A DNA stretch of 64,000 nucleotides from Corythucha ciliata (GCA_038030265.1 CM075941.1:56211952-56275951), one strand, 5' to 3'; counted from the stretch's first letter, positions 43,376 to 57,155 are shown. Notes: a model not told the origin generated them from the letters alone. Program-made: numbers and translations.

Positions 43376-46039
43376 TTCTTCTCCTCTGCCATACAGAGGC
43401 CCATAGATGGGAATACCAATTATAAATATAAAATAAAAATAAAATGTTATTTCTGAAAAAAAACCCCCGCCTCAAGAAACTGAGGAGTCGACTCTTAGAA
43501 TCATTTTTAAAAATAAATAGACAATTTTTCTCCTTCTCAGACACGCAGCTCAGTTACACCTAAAACGGTAGAGATCGTGACCAAAAAACGTTATATTTCA
43601 ACCAGATAAGTAGGTTTTTTGTCTTCCTAAACACACACAAGACACAAACTGTTTGGCTCTAGATGATGACGATAAAGGCTTAGAAATCAACTGATTCCCA
43701 AACAAACAAACAAACAAGTTGTTAAATCGTGCGAAACAGTTTTTAACCACGCACTCCAATCATTTGGGATTGGATTGGAGCAATATTGTTTCGACGGGGG
43801 GGGAGGGGGGGATGATCGCGATCGCGACGACGCGTCGTCATTGCACACAGTAAAACAGTTGTTCGTTATATTCCTCTAATTCCGTGGATGGTGAAATGTG
43901 AACGGAGTAGTCTCGTTGATCGGTGCTGTGCGAACACGTTACATCCTTCAATGTAGACAACAGTGGGGTCACAACGATCAGCAGGTCGAGCGTTGTCAAA
44001 AAAAAAAAAAAATCGTAAAATACCGATGACAAATCTTTCAAAACGGGAACGAAAGCGATAAATTCTATATTCTCACTCTATCTTCGTGTCTTCATTTCCG
44101 GGGAATTCCTTTTAAAGTACGTATAGTTAAAATTGATGATGTTTTACTGTTTGTACTTAGTAATGCATGAGAAGGACTTCTGTTTAAGGTGAAACAACAG
44201 GATATTTTATTTGTTATTTGTGTATAAAACGTTTTTCCACGTTACCACTTTATTATCCCCCCCCACCACCAACACTCTCTTTTTTTTATCTTCAATAAAG
44301 TGCATTATTGCCTTCTTACTGTTGGTACTAACGTCTTTTACTTTTTCCATCACGTGTAGAGTGTGTTGCGAGATGAAACACCAGGACGGATTTTTCAATC
44401 TTTATTGTATAGAGGAAGTTTTAACTTTTTATTTTTTCATTCGGAGACTGTTGTAACAGTTCAAAAGTCGAAATCTAACAAGTCCCACTTCCCTTCTGAT
44501 ACTTATGTGTGTCTATAAACAACAAAGAAATGAGAAAGGGAAGAAGACTATTTTTATATTTATATGTACTCTCAAATCGTTATGTCAGGGAGCAAAACGA
44601 AAGTGAAATTATAGACAATTATAGAGGATTAACGATGGAAAAATCGTTATTTTTAGCTAGTCAACGAAACCCTTGAGAAATATACGCTTAGAGAGGCTGC
44701 TAACAAGAGTAGAGCGTGGATTAAATCTCCCCAGCCCTGATTCTAATTAGAGTGGAATCAATCTCGTATGGATACTTCAGAAAAGAGAAGGAGCTGTGAG
44801 GGAAAGCTTTTTTCAATTATTATAAATAGCAGCGGGTGGCAAATGAATAATTGAATGAACTTTAAAAGGGCGTTGGTAATAGAAAAACTTATAATTGAAT
44901 ATAATAATTATGAAATATATCATCTCATCACTGTGGCGTTTAGACAATAGCACAGCTACGCGTCGTGAACGTTGAGAAACACGCAACTAAAAGAATTTTC
45001 ACAGACGAAAAAATGTCTTAAAAGGAGTGATGGTAGGTGGGGGGGGGGACTACCAGCCATAAAAACCAACATTTTCCCGTCGATACGAATCTTTTTACAT
45101 TGGACAAGGTGAGGGTTTTTTTCTTTTTTTTTTTTTAGTGATGACTGAAAGAGCGGGGAGACTGCGTCGCGGCCGTTCTCCAACTTCAAATCAAAAAGTA
45201 GAACGCGCTCCCTTTTCCTTTTTTGGGGTACTTCTTTCGGTTTCAGTGCTAACAACAGACAACTGAAGGGTGGTTAGCAATCGGCAGGGTCGGAGAGGGG
45301 GAGTTTACGGTTAAAATTAAATTGCGCGCACAACGACTTAAAAGGAATACGAAAATACAGTAAAGAGTTGCAGGGACAGAAGGAGGAGGGTGTAGATGCA
45401 TGTGTCACGCGTCAGCCACTTAAGTACATCCCATAAAACGTCGAAAGTTCAAAATCAAAATTATTCAAAAGTTCTTCAGGCAAATGCTTAAATAGACAAA
45501 TCTGGCGCGGGTAGGAGTTACAGGCGGTCTCAAAAGAAGTTTTACACTTTGTCGTTGCGGTTATGGTTGATTGTCTCTACTCCAGAGTAGACCATCGAGG
45601 TCTGCGTGCGCTGTCCACGGGACTTACTTTGTGGAAAAGCGTTAATTCACGGCTAGAATTGAGAAACAATGCCAATTCGCGTGTTCTAGAGGCAACATTG
45701 TGACTATAAATCCCAAAAACCGTCCGTTTTTCAATACAATTGGATTGCTCATGGTCCACAAATTGGTGGAGATTCATACTCTGAAAATTGCAAACTAACC
45801 GCGCTAGAAATGGCTTGACTATTCGCGTTCGTCAAAACTGACATTTTGAGTCCAAAAAAAGACTAGAGTACGGACGATTCACGCCTAGAAAATTGCTAAG
45901 CTGACTGTTCGCTCCCTAAAATTTAACTAACGATTTTCGACCTAAAAATAGCTAAAGTGCAAATCAAGTATAAGAGTTTTCTCCTTAAAAGCGTGGAAAG
46001 TGGATGTAATCGACTGTGACAACAAAAAAGCAAACTCAC
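43376..46039. other. Intron, mostly unassigned
   Basis: 43380-45600 has no recognised gene; G-runs at 43797-43805 and 45040-45050, A- and T-runs at about 43999 and 45126. 45600-45980 holds a few type 1 and type 4 units. The SAM exon at 46040 follows. Confidence 0.45.
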
Positions 46040-46111
46040 CTTCGTACATCTGTGCATACTGTGGAAATCCGGCCGCCCTCAACCACTGGCACGCTTCACT
46101 TGCTTCGATCT
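46040..46111 (-). CDS. cv-c: Exon: first half of SAM domain
   Basis: A 72-bp exon encoding EACQWLRAAGFPQYAQMYE, the start of the DLC-family SAM2 domain; the GFPQYAQ core is very strongly conserved in the family. The acceptor is a long T-tract ending TTTGCAG (plus-strand 46112 upward) and the donor reads GAAG/GTGAGT. The exon begins with two bases of a split codon and ends with one (G), which with the next exon's AT makes aspartate (MYED), the residue expected in the family. A second AG two bases into the exon is an alternative acceptor but would break the phase. Upstream exon(s) ending in phase 1 must exist and were not found. The surrounding frame is closed by intron sequence on both sides. 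Confidence 0.93.
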
Positions 46112-49100
46112 CTGCAAAGTTTAAAAAAAAAAAATCTTTACAACGCTGTAAAAATAACAAAACTTTTACTTAACAAAAAAGAGAAGAGGCAGACAAAATG
46201 AGAACAGTCCCATCAGGAAGGAAAGTAAAAGAAAGACGAAGACGCGTCCTTTTCTCATCATTAAAATGACAGGGAGGAGATGGAAAAGTTCACATTACCG
46301 TCGCGTCAAATTCAATTGTGCATATTTTTATTGCATTCAAATCGTTATTGCAATCTTTACTGCTCTCCTTTCCTTTGCACTATAAAATATTTACATATCA
46401 ACAGATGCAATGCATAACCGTCAACAGTTTATCGCCATCTCGATATCACCATACGTCATGCCACAACGGTAATATTTATAACAATTAAGCTGGTTGTAAA
46501 ATATGGCATTTATAGTCGTGCAAAGGCGCGATTATTTCATTTTTATTCCGTATAAGAATTGTTTGCAAGGCGTATAATGTACGACGAATTTTTCAAAAAT
46601 AATTTTCAGTTAAAAATCGTTCGACCTCATCTGCGTTTACCAAAGGACAACAATATCGATAGGAGGGAGGAAGGACGAAAGAATTTGATTGACTTGATTA
46701 GGAACGTGACACACAATACTAAACTCAACTCGATCCTTTCCACCCACCAGCGAGAGGGATTTAATGCGTGCAAGCCTCTATTTTCAAGAGCACTCACGTT
46801 ATAGGAGGATTTGTCCACATCAGTAGAAATCACACCTCCCTCGAATACGTTCGAGAAATTCTAAATCAGGCTTGATGACGATGCTTCCAATGAAATGAAA
46901 ACAATACGACGGTTAGGGGGAGGGGTGTTGGGTGGGAGGGACAATTAATTCGAACGAATTACACATAATGTAATTTAGGACAGCTTGACTTTAGGCAGTA
47001 CAGTTTTAATCATCGACGGGACAATGACTGATTAGCAAACAATTATAATACTGGAGGCCTATAATTAATACAAGTATCTAATTTATGCGAAAGGGGGAGG
47101 GTGAATAATACGACCGGGGCAACCGGTGTGCTAACAAGGTTTCAACACATCAAGCTCATTTATTGAACGAACAAAATAAGCTTGGAGATAATGTTTCTTC
47201 TACCACTTTAGGTATGCTCAGTATGAACTAGCCTCAATAAGCCCAAGTACATATTTGAGGTGGGGGAAATGAGCATGTCATATTTAACGCCATGATTATA
47301 AGTAATTTTATGTAGGCAGGTACCTACCTCGTAAAATTATCGCCGTCAATGTGACTCGAGAGAAAGACCCCCCCCCCCCCCGAACGCGGCCAGAAACTCG
47401 ACTATTGAAGTCTACAGACAGAAGAAACTTGAAACTTGCTCCAGAAACACAGCAAGTTCGGGCACAAGCCTGAGAATCTGATATTTTAAACGGAGAATTT
47501 TCGGTGAGATCTGACGGTGGGACAGGGACGTTGGGATGGACTGACAGTCATCTGCGGTAGGCGAGCACAGACGGGGAAATTTCTAGACGTTAGAGGGCTG
47601 GGTCCCAGGACACGGGGGAAGGGTGAAACGAGCTCACTGAATTGAGTTGTCAGATTCTCCGTCAAAGAAAAACTAAAGAAGACCCTTCGTCATGGAGCCG
47701 AAACACCGCGTGCTGCCTTGGGGGGAGCCGGTACGAGTTCATTGCCAACCGGCGCGATAAAAGAGCGTTCAAAAGCGCGTATCCGGGAGTTACGCTGCCC
47801 AGGTTTAGACACGACGAACCCCAAAACCGTACGACTCGTTTTTGTGGTGACAGCTTTAATTCATATTTTAAAATTTCGTAATTTCTTAACAAATGTAGCG
47901 TCAATTGCTGGGATTTCTACATGGCTAGACCGTTTCTAGTCCTTTCTTAGTTCAGATGATGAAGCTGGAAATGACCCCTGTCACAGCGCAGCCCATTTAT
48001 ACGCTCTATGACTATCCCAAATTGACGAGACACGCATTTTTTTGGACCTTCTTTTATTCGCAAGAGTGACACTGTTCGCCCGAGTTGAGTGAAAATTCCC
48101 TTTTCCGTGGAAGCACTACACAAATTGAAATTATACCTTAAAAGGGGGGGAGGGAGTGAATGATACGTGGAGAGGGAGCTGTTGGCAAAAGGGTTTGATT
48201 ATGACGTTCCTCTTCTTCCTCTTATTTTCTTTTGATCCCTTTTTCCCCTTCGGCGCGACAAATATTTTCGTCAGGAGATGGCAAAGCGTACAGACTAGGG
48301 GTCCACCGCGCGCCGTACCATCTGATTGAGAGAGGTGTGAGTGCACGAGAGTGAGTGGGGGCGGGGTGTTGTCGTGATGAGAGGTGGTACCGGCGGAGAA
48401 AATTGAAGAGAGAGAAGTTTGAGGCATTATGAATCGAAGAGACGGAATTAAAATGCCTTTTTCATTCTGGAGAGAACAAGCGTCTCAATAATACGCATTT
48501 AGGGCTTTCTGAAGTACACAAATGGTTCGAGGGAGCTGTAGGAGAGGACCCCCACCCTAACCCTAACAGCAAAAAGATTATTCCGCATTAAAATGGACCA
48601 CACTCCATTTTACTCCATCGGAACTCACAGAAGAGGTCCATGCAGCCACATCAAGAGCTCTGACCACAGTTGAGTTCCAACTACAGTAAAGCTTCAACCC
48701 CAAAAAAGCTTTCACTTTTTTCATGGATTTTTAAAATTCGGGCCTCCCAGGAAGGCCGGGCCCGCGCATAACGGACGCAGTGCTCCCCCCTCCCGTCACA
48801 ATAGGCCTGTCTTTGCTCCTGCCACGTTACACGTTGCTTTTTGGCCGCTTTTATTTGACCCGTTTTCGGAGAAATTTCCCCACGTGGTTATTGGGCACGA
48901 AATCGACAGCTCTGAAAGACAGAAGACCAGTCGACGCTGGTGGACCTCACTTTCCCACCCTCTCCTCATCACTCTGAAGCCAAGAAAATCGGCCGTTAAA
49001 TAGGGTTATACAATAATCGCGCACACAATAAATTATTCTTATGAATTTGCTTCAACTCAAAGGTCTTTATTTTTAAATTGTAGGTACATATGTATATATA

Positions 49101-51050
49101 TATTTTTTCAACTACTCCGTTCTTCTTTGTGTTGTGAAGCTTGTTAAGAGTCACTGTGACCATCGGAAAGCGTTCGCCCACGCCCTTTTTTTACTATCTC
49201 AGTATAGTATTTCCATATTTAAACAAGTAACCTTGCTTGGGAGGCATTGTCACGGATTTAATGGGGGTATTCCCTTTGTTTACCGCGTGTCTGTTCCATT
49301 GTTTTCGGACATGGAAAAACAACAACACGCTATAACGTAGACGCACAGCCTCCCCCCCCCCTTTAATGATACCTTTGATTTCACCAATTAATCGGCCCTG
49401 AGGTGCAATCATCGTCCGAGAAAATTCTCACCTCCCGCCCCACGTTTGTAATGTTCCTTTCCCTTCAGAGAACAAAAGGGATATTGTGTTCATTGAAAGC
49501 TCTATAGCTACTATAACTTTCATTCTTTATCTTTTTCTTTTCACTAAGGAAAGGTCTAACAAGTGGTTAGTATACTCTGAACCAAAATATTGTTTCTTTA
49601 ACAACCTTATTGGCTACAGCTTTGCAGCTGTGGTAATTTTACGCACGCTTTGTTTTTTCAAAGTTGAATAAATGAAAATAACAAACGACCTAGTTTCGCA
49701 ACACTCTCACAGCAATTTAAAATACGTTAGGACTCTGCTGACAATCTTACGAGAGCCCACCACTAGCTAGTTAATTGAGGTATTTAATCACAATTTGGCA
49801 CGGTCCGAACGGTTTGGATCAATGCCAAACGTGCATTTTTTTTTTTTTTTTTGCTCGTTGATGTCCGAAGTTCTTTCTTTAAAAAAAGTCACTCTACACT
49901 CTTAAGTCTGTTTTCTTGACCCAATTTTCACGTAACAGTTTCACTCAAAAGCTTTCGGGTCTCCGTCAGTCATCGTGGTTGGCGGGGGGAGGTGAGGGGG
50001 TCTCCCGGTTCACATTGGTCCTGGCCTCGTTTTTTTTTTTTTTTTTTTTTTTTTTCATCCTCCCCATCTCATTTTCTTCCTTTTACAGTCTCAGTTTTTT
50101 TTTGCCCTCTCCTTGTTTGCGCCAAAGAAAAAAAGCTGCCCTCTAAAAGAGAAAATTCAGTCTCCTTGATATTTGAGTATCCATCTTTTGTTTCACTAGG
50201 GCTAGAGAAAACACAGATTTTCCGTCTTCTGAATTCTTATAACTCTATTACTATGTTATTATTATTATTATTATTCAAACGAAAAAAAGGGCTCGTGCTT
50301 ACAATATTGAATTTCCAAGTTCGAGCAACTATTACAAAGGACCTTTTCAAACTGTAAATGAGTCCTTTTGAAACAATAAGACAAGACGATGCTTCCTATT
50401 CTGTTATGTTAACGCCTTGCCAGTTTCCAGATGCACAGCAGGGCGAACAGAAAGGGGATGAATAATGAGTGGAGGAGGGGGAATTTCCTTCGGTACATAC
50501 ATTCAAACACAAAAAACAATCCAGGAAATAAGAGAAAGGAGAGAAAAAAGAATGGGTATGTCCTCATAACACGATTCTATTGTTTTTCTCATGATTCAAA
50601 ATACAATGCCGTGGCTTCTTCCCTTGGAGCAGCATTTTCACTGTCGCTTTTTTGTGTGTGTGTGTGTCTGCTTGTTGTTTCCAGAACTTGTCTTTCAAAC
50701 TTTACATCGGAATGAACAAGAGCAAAAGCGAGTGAATGTAGAGGGGAGAGGGGGTGTACAATGCAAAGAACGATTTGACTGGGTGAAATATTGAACGTCA
50801 AGGACTTCTTAAGGAGAGTTCTAGCGGTCTGTCTGGTACGAATATCCAGCGATCCAATGCTCCTCAAAAGAGGCCATAAGCCCAATAAGTGAGTACCCGT
50901 GAAACTGGAAGCTTCATTTTCCTCAAGGAACTCAGAACTGTATCCAGGGGGCAGAAAAATACGCGCTTCAGACAACAGGCGGACACAGTGGCAGCATTTT
51001 CTCAGGGAAGGCGGCGTTGCTATCGCTCTGACTCTCTTGGATAGCAGCAT
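46112..51050. other. Upstream of the first visible exon, unassigned
   Basis: No exon with the required phase 1 donor and SAM-like start could be identified. 47640-47900 is a GC-richer stretch with overlapping open frames on both strands and no recognised similarity. Simple repeats: a T-run of about 17 at 49838-49854, a T-run of about 25 at 50031-50055, ATT repeat at about 50258-50273, GT repeat at 50655-50668. C-runs at 47369-47382 and 49351-49361. Confidence 0.45.
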
Positions 51051-51053
51051 ATT

Positions 51054-52660
51054 GACCCTCAAACGAGCCAACCTCACGAATTTTCGTTTTTGAAAGCGCC
51101 AAAACCCACGAAATTGGTTTCCAAAATTCGAAAAACTGTTTTTTCATAGTTGAGTCCGACACCAGCGAAATTGGTTAATTGAATGAGCCGACCCAAGCAA
51201 AACTGCGTTTAGAATGGGTCAACAGTGCGAAATTTTGTATTTGAAGCAGCAAACCCCCGCTAAATTGTTTTATAGACAAGCCAGCTAGCCTCGCTAAATA
51301 CTCGTGCCTGAATTAGCCCAAACAGTAAAATTGGATTCTGGGAGAGTCAAATCAGGGAAATTTATGGACTTCGAAGGAGATCAACACGTGGGGTTTGCTA
51401 GTAGGGCGAGCGTGACGCTCGAAATTGCTCCTTGAAACGAGCCAACATCCTGGAAATTCTGATTTTTAACGCGTGAAATCGGTGAAGTTGGCCTGGAAGA
51501 TATTTAGAATATCCGCAACTTTTGCCATTTCGCTGCTGAATCCAGAAAATAGCAAGTTCGATCTGTTGTGTGGCACGCTAAAAAGCCGAATTACTGGGAT
51601 TTTTCGCACTAAAAGAACATTTTCGGGATTATGACTCACTAAACCGACAATTTCACTGGCTTTTCTTGCTAAAGAGCCAGTTCAGGTAGCAATATGGCAC
51701 CAAAAATCCATCAATGATTCATTTCACATATTTCAGGCAGCGTACAAACCGCACATTTGTACTTTGCGAGCTGAGAGATCATACCCCCCACTTCTGAAAG
51801 GAAAATCAAGTCACCGTCAATAGAAACACGGTTTGGAAAGCGACGAAATTTCGAAAAGCTGCGGAATAGAGTATTTGAATAAGCCATGCCCCACAAAATT
51901 GCTACTTGAATGGGCCAAAGGCGCGATATTTTTGGGACAAGAGCAGCGAAACCAGCAAAATTCATGTTCGCTGCCAGCAAAATTCAATCGCTGAGAAATT
52001 GCTTTCGAATGAGCTGAGCCCATCGAAATTTGTTCTGTTTGATCCAGCTCAACAGAAAAATTGCCTTCTGGATGGATCAGCAGCTCGAAATTTGGTTTCT
52101 GATGCAGCAAAACCCGCGAAATTGCTTCTTTTTTTTGTGCGAGGCACGGCCCCTAGAAATTTACAAAGAATTAACTTTTTGAATTGCTCAGGGGCCATGC
52201 GAAACCCACAGCGCAGCAAAGTCCACGAAATTGCATTTTTCAGGGGCCAACCAGTGCCGCGAGTCTCGTTTTGAATTAACAAAATTCCGCGAAATCCCAT
52301 TTTTGACGAAGCCAGGCGTGCTTGATTGGTTTTTCGGAAACACGTTTTTTTGTGTGTGAGACCATCCCGAGAAAACTGGTTACGAACACATTCCTGCGAA
52401 ATTTTGTTTAAAAAAAAAGCCAGACTCGTGGAATAGCTCTTAAAAAATGAGGAAACCCCGCGAAATTGACTTTTGAATGGGTCAAAGCACGAAATTTTGT
52501 TCTTGTAGCAGCGAAAACCGTCAAACTGCTCTTCTCAGGTGAACCAGCACGCGGCGATTCTTTAAAATGAGCCAACTAACTGGAAATTTTACCAACAAAA
52601 TAAAAAACAAAAATTGTGTACCCCTGTGAAATTGTTATAAGTGCATTTCATTCTGAAAAT
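51054..52660. repeat. Type 2 degenerate repeat field
   Basis: About 35-40 diverged units of 'gagCCAAcccGCGAAATTGgtttttgaat' form in one orientation. The longest type 2 field in the window. No gene is seen. Confidence 0.7.
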
Positions 52661-52792
52661 GCACTATTGTCTCGTCGTGATGGTGGCAAACATGGGTCAT
52701 GTCATGTTTTTTTCATGTTTCAGAACCTCTAGAACACGAATTCAGTGGTCTCCGGAATTCATATATATATATTATATCTCTTTATGGCCGTT

Positions 52793-53310
52793 TTCTTGTT
52801 AACACGATAACTCTCGTAGAAGTTAATTAAGCGGAACGCGGTTTGGCACAAAAATCAGTAGTCATAAGACCTCGGTCGGTATTGCATTTGGGCCTAATCG
52901 GTCAAGGTGAAGGGGAGGGGAGAAATGGTAAAAAAATCACCAGTTGATTCTAGATGCGTCATATTCGGTACGAATACTTCATATTATACTAGCCTTTGAT
53001 TCCCATTTTAATTTTTTGAAAAAGTCAAGGTGGAGGGGGTGGTGCCACCGGAGTGGAAGTAAGTGTGTGGTCTTGTTAGCATGATAACTCTCGAAGAAAT
53101 TAATTTAGCGGGACGCGCGTTGGCACAAAAATCAGTAGTCATACGACCTCGTTTGGTATTGCATTGGGCCAAATCGGTCGACTTGGTTGGGGAGGGGGGG
53201 GGTAATATGGCTTGAACTGGTAAAAAAATCACTGCAAATCACCAGTTGATTCCAGAAGCATTATATTCGGTACGATGATTTCATTTTGAAGTAGCCTTTG
53301 ATTCCCATTA
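52793..53310 (+). repeat. Tandem duplication of about 280 bp
   Basis: Two direct copies (about 52793-53015 and 53072-53310). Both contain GATAACTCTCG, TTGGCACAAAAATCAGTAGT, CATACGACCTCG-like text, ATCACCAGTTGATTC and AGCCTTTGATTCCCATT in the same order. Identity is roughly 80-85% by eye; copy 2 has a short internal repeat (ATCACTGCAAATCACC). Confidence 0.75.
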
Positions 53311-56300
53311 AGTTCAGCTTAAACAAACCCGGCAGCAAACAGTACGAGGGAGGGTCGAACATTAACGAAACAAATCATGATCTCAACATTACTTCTTCTG
53401 GGACAGCTTATGGTATCCGTATACAAAATGAAAATGCACTCTTTCCGACCGCCAGCTGCCGGAGCGATTTTTTTTTTTTTTTTCCATCACAGCTAAATTG
53501 GTTTCTTGCCTGGATCCGCAAAATTTGGTATCAGAAAACGCCAAACCGGCAAATTGGATTTTCCTTGAGTCACCAAAGGCGAAGTTTATGCATTGAATTA
53601 GTCAAAACTGCGAAAATGTGTTCTGTGAGCCTTAAATCGCCGGCGGCCACCAAATTTTACTTCCACAACTCGCTAAGTAGCCCGATGGAATCTGACTAAT
53701 CAATGTCATCGGAAAATAAAAGCGTGACGCAGGGCTTATGAACGGTAAAGCCTTGAATTTCAATAAAAAGAAGCGTGAGCATACATATTATTACGAATCA
53801 AAAAACTTGTTGGGACGAAAGGAAAGAACGGCAACTTGTATTTCTAGACAGTTGGTTAAACGTGTCAAAAAATCAGTGTCAGCAAAGCAACAAGGTCGCC
53901 TTTCCAGCCGGAAAGAAAAATCTCTTTCAGAACACGTTGATTGAAGTCTGAACTTTGTTGTTTTTTCTTTCGAACGAGAGAAACCAGCTAAGAATAACAC
54001 TCAAGGAAGAGAATAACGTGATTCTAGACGCATTGATGACATCTATTAACGGTGGTAATAACAATAATAATAAGGCTAACGTTATAATAATTAATGGAAC
54101 ACGACAAACAAATTAGATGTGTATACAGGCTTCCGTAAACAGCATTGCGTCTATAATGCCGAGTTGTATAAGTACCGTTCTTTGTTTTTATCGCTGCTGT
54201 ATCGAGTAATTATTCATGTAACTACTTACACGTAAAAAAAACAAACGTAAAAAGGATTCAATCAATGGGTTGTTGTTACGCACGTCATGTCACTCAAAAC
54301 TGTGTCACTTCCAAAGTATTTCGAAATCCCGCACTAAAGGGTCTCGGAAAAAGGGTCGCCACGTACGAAAAACAAGTGGAGCGCAAAGGGCGTCAAAGCG
54401 AAAGGTAATTATTTAGGGAAAAGGCGACGATGACCGGCTCGTGTAAAATGTCGCTAGGTATTGGAAGGGGGGGGGGGTTGAAAGAGTTTGAAAACTCACT
54501 TTGATGCCGCTCGCGAGGAAACTTGTCAAGTGAACTCTCGACAACAACTTTTTAGAAAAAAAAGGACCTCCTACATCTCCTCCTCTCATCTCGCAAATCC
54601 CCCTTCCACTCTAATAAAGGCTTTGGATCTTTGCAGGGAGAGAGAGAATAAGGCCATGGTGAGGGGGGGAGACGAACCATAACATTTCCAAAGAAGTGTA
54701 GTTGAGGTAGGCCAACAATCTTCACACATTATACGCCTACCGTGTGAAGTTACTCGCAGTTTTTTTTTTCAATTTTTTTTTTTTTTTTTTTTTTTTTTGC
54801 GCGAGAAAGAAACCGAGACGGAGTCGAGACAAGGGGAATTGGCACAGTTAAAATTTGGGTCGAAGCCAAATCAAAGTGCAATTCTTTAAGCGTTTACGAA
54901 TAATATTGCGTAACCCTTGCCCCCCTGAGGGGAGAAAAGCTGCCTTAAATCATGTGACCCCCCTCCCCATACCACCACCTAGCAAAAAGAACACACCAAC
55001 AGTGAGACTATTGACCTGACTTAAAATAAACATGAAAGAGATTTTCCTTTATTCCTGTCAAAACGGCGAAGAAAGCTATAATAACGTGTCTACGCGTCTC
55101 TCTAACAACCCAAAAATTTTTTAGGATGTCTGTTGATTTAACGAGACATTTTTATTGGGACAGCTATTAGCGCTGTCCTATATTCTTCCCCTCGAAGATT
55201 TTACTTGACGACCGGCCAGCTGGGGACCAAGTTGGACGCTTCAAAAAAATTTATTACTAAACAATGCCAAAAAGATTGGGTGTTTATTATAAACCTAAAT
55301 GCAATAAAAATTGCATCAATTTCTGAATTTTAAACGACCAATAATCATCTAATAATCATCTAATTGACATTGCAGATTGACTTGGGCCTAAGAACCTCAC
55401 ATGGAATGGAAGATTCGCGTGAGAGATCGTGCATTTAAAAAACTAAATTATGCGTTTTGAGATTGCCTCCACAAGATTTATTTAGGAGGGGACATATTAA
55501 CGTGGAAATGTTTTTCGAAATAACCTACCCACGAGACGAGTCCAGATCACAAGGCAAAACGTGGAAGGACCTTCCTTATGGCATTCAACTCCTACATCCC
55601 GGCTCAATACGATATAAAAAGACTCTCCAGATGAATTAATTTCAAACAAAAGTGATCTTTAATCAGAAAATTTTCAATTTGGCTCATTCGTTAATAGACT
55701 CGACGTCAGTAAATGTATGCTTTGGACGAGTTAATCAATTCCGAGCTTCAAAAAGTTGTTTTTAATCGAAGGCCCTCGAGATAACGGTGTATTTTTATAA
55801 TTTAAATTATTTATTTTAATAAAACTACCTTCATTTACACTTCGATTCAATTTCCTCTCACTCATTAAATGATTATCTAGTAAGAGTAGGAAGTTTGATA
55901 GGGCAAAGGGGTCAGAATGAGAAGGAAAGAAGAGAGAAATCAATTTACTATGCGGTCAAGAATGCTTTAGACTGGGGGGAGGGGGCGAAAAAGTTAAGAG
56001 GTAGGTAATAATTAAACTCGCTTCACCGTCAGCGGTTGCGACGTTGTTTAGTGTAATGATGTCTCGGGGGGGGGGGGGGGCGTTAAGGTTGAAGATGGGA
56101 AGCAACCGGCATCGTCGCCACGAGACCAATAAATGGCTGGAAGTGTGTGTGAGTGAGACAGATCGAGTGAATGAGGTGAACCTGTGTTGAATGACGTGGG
56201 GGGGGGGGTTTACCCCCTCACGTTCCACGAGGAAGAAGAGAAACCTGCCTGGACTGTCAGATAAGGGAAGAGAACTACGCTAACGAACAATGTCAACTCA

Positions 56301-57155
56301 CCCTCTTATTTTCAGGTGAGGGACCTCCAAACCATCACGAACGGTGGCTTGATAGCAGACGATGACACAAAACAATATTCATTCTGCTGCCAACCCCCCC
56401 CCCCCACCACTCACCATTCAACGCGATTTCGGTATGCATACTTTTTATTTCTACTGGTGCCTTTCATTTGTGTTTAACGAAAGTTCGTTCTTTTACAGAA
56501 TTATTACAGCTACATTTGAATTTTGTGATTTCTCAAGTCCAGACCTCCGTTTCAATAGTCTCAACACTGAGACGGAATTCTCAACAACGGAAGTGGTTAA
56601 TGAGCCCCTCGGACAAGAGTAAATTGCGGAATGCAGCCGGTCCCACCCAAAAAAAACCATCTACGGGGATGTCAACGACCAAAAAACGTCAACGGAAAAA
56701 AAAGCGGCAAAAACTAAACGTTCCGCAATATTGTTCGTTCCGGGGCGATTTTCTCGAGTCAAGCGAGGCCAATGAGATCGGCCTGCGTCGAGACTGTTAT
56801 TGCTCGGGGCTTCCAAAACACAGAAAGCCAAAGCCCGCTAAAGTTCAGCCAAACTCGACTTTGTGATTTTAAGATCAAGGCAAATCGCAAAATTGGGCAA
56901 TTTATAGTTAGCTGACCCGTTTTCAAACACAACAATTTGCGTAAGGGGTTTTGATCACCCAAGACCGAGAAATTTTGTTTGTTTGAAAGACAAATTCTGT
57001 TAAATTCGGAAGCCTAAGCAACAAAATTCTGTTTTCGGCAGGCCAAATTTACAAAATTGTGTGTCCGGGGCAGTGAATCCCGCGAAATTTGGCACTTTAA
57101 GGAGCCATCCCCATGGTCTATATTAGAAGACCGAACCAGCGAAAAATGAGTTTCA
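53311..57155. other. Unassigned sequence with few repeats
   Basis: 53490-53650 and 56870-57150 hold type 2 units; T-runs at about 53466-53483 and 54757-54798. 53430-53470 (CCGACCGCCAGCTGCCGGAG) resembles 28540-28563. G/C runs at 54468, 56067-56079, 56199-56209 and 56393-56406. Open frames at 56468-56866 and elsewhere match nothing that I know. Confidence 0.4.

Larger units (their letters stand above)
1..46111 (-). other. cv-c: DLC-family RhoGAP gene (SAM-RhoGAP-START), visible span, both ends incomplete
   Basis: Twelve exons on the minus strand splice into one continuous reading frame. Domain order is SAM, a short serine/arginine-rich linker, RhoGAP, START: the architecture of vertebrate DLC1, STARD13 and STARD8 and of Drosophila crossveinless-c. 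The family stimulates GTP hydrolysis by RhoA-type GTPases and acts at the membrane, adhesions and epithelial junctions (family knowledge). The visible product is about 805 residues against roughly 1,090-1,110 for the common vertebrate forms, mainly because the SAM-RhoGAP linker is shorter and both termini are missing. Introns are bimodal: four of 7.3-15.4 kb and seven of 57-86 bp. The start codon, 5' UTR and stop lie outside what I can identify. The symbol is the Drosophila one and assumes an arthropod; orthology, as opposed to family membership, is inferred. Confidence 0.95.

Noticed and set aside
48131..48427. Possible first coding exon of the gene (frame ending at AAG/GTATAA)
   Set aside because: It would leave phase 0, whereas the SAM exon needs phase 1; no similarity to known N-termini of the family.
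48548..48568. CCCTAACCCTAAC, telomere-like
   Set aside because: Only two units, within ordinary sequence.
50589..51077. Longest uninterrupted open frame, 162 codons, minus strand
   Set aside because: No recognised domain, compositionally unlike the real exons, partly made of a GT/CA simple repeat (HTHTQ) and no splice context.
28530..53470. Shared CCGAC..CCAGCTG.CGGAGCGA text at 28540 and 53443
   Set aside because: Too short (about 25 bp) to define a repeat family without a search, though it may be a transposon remnant.
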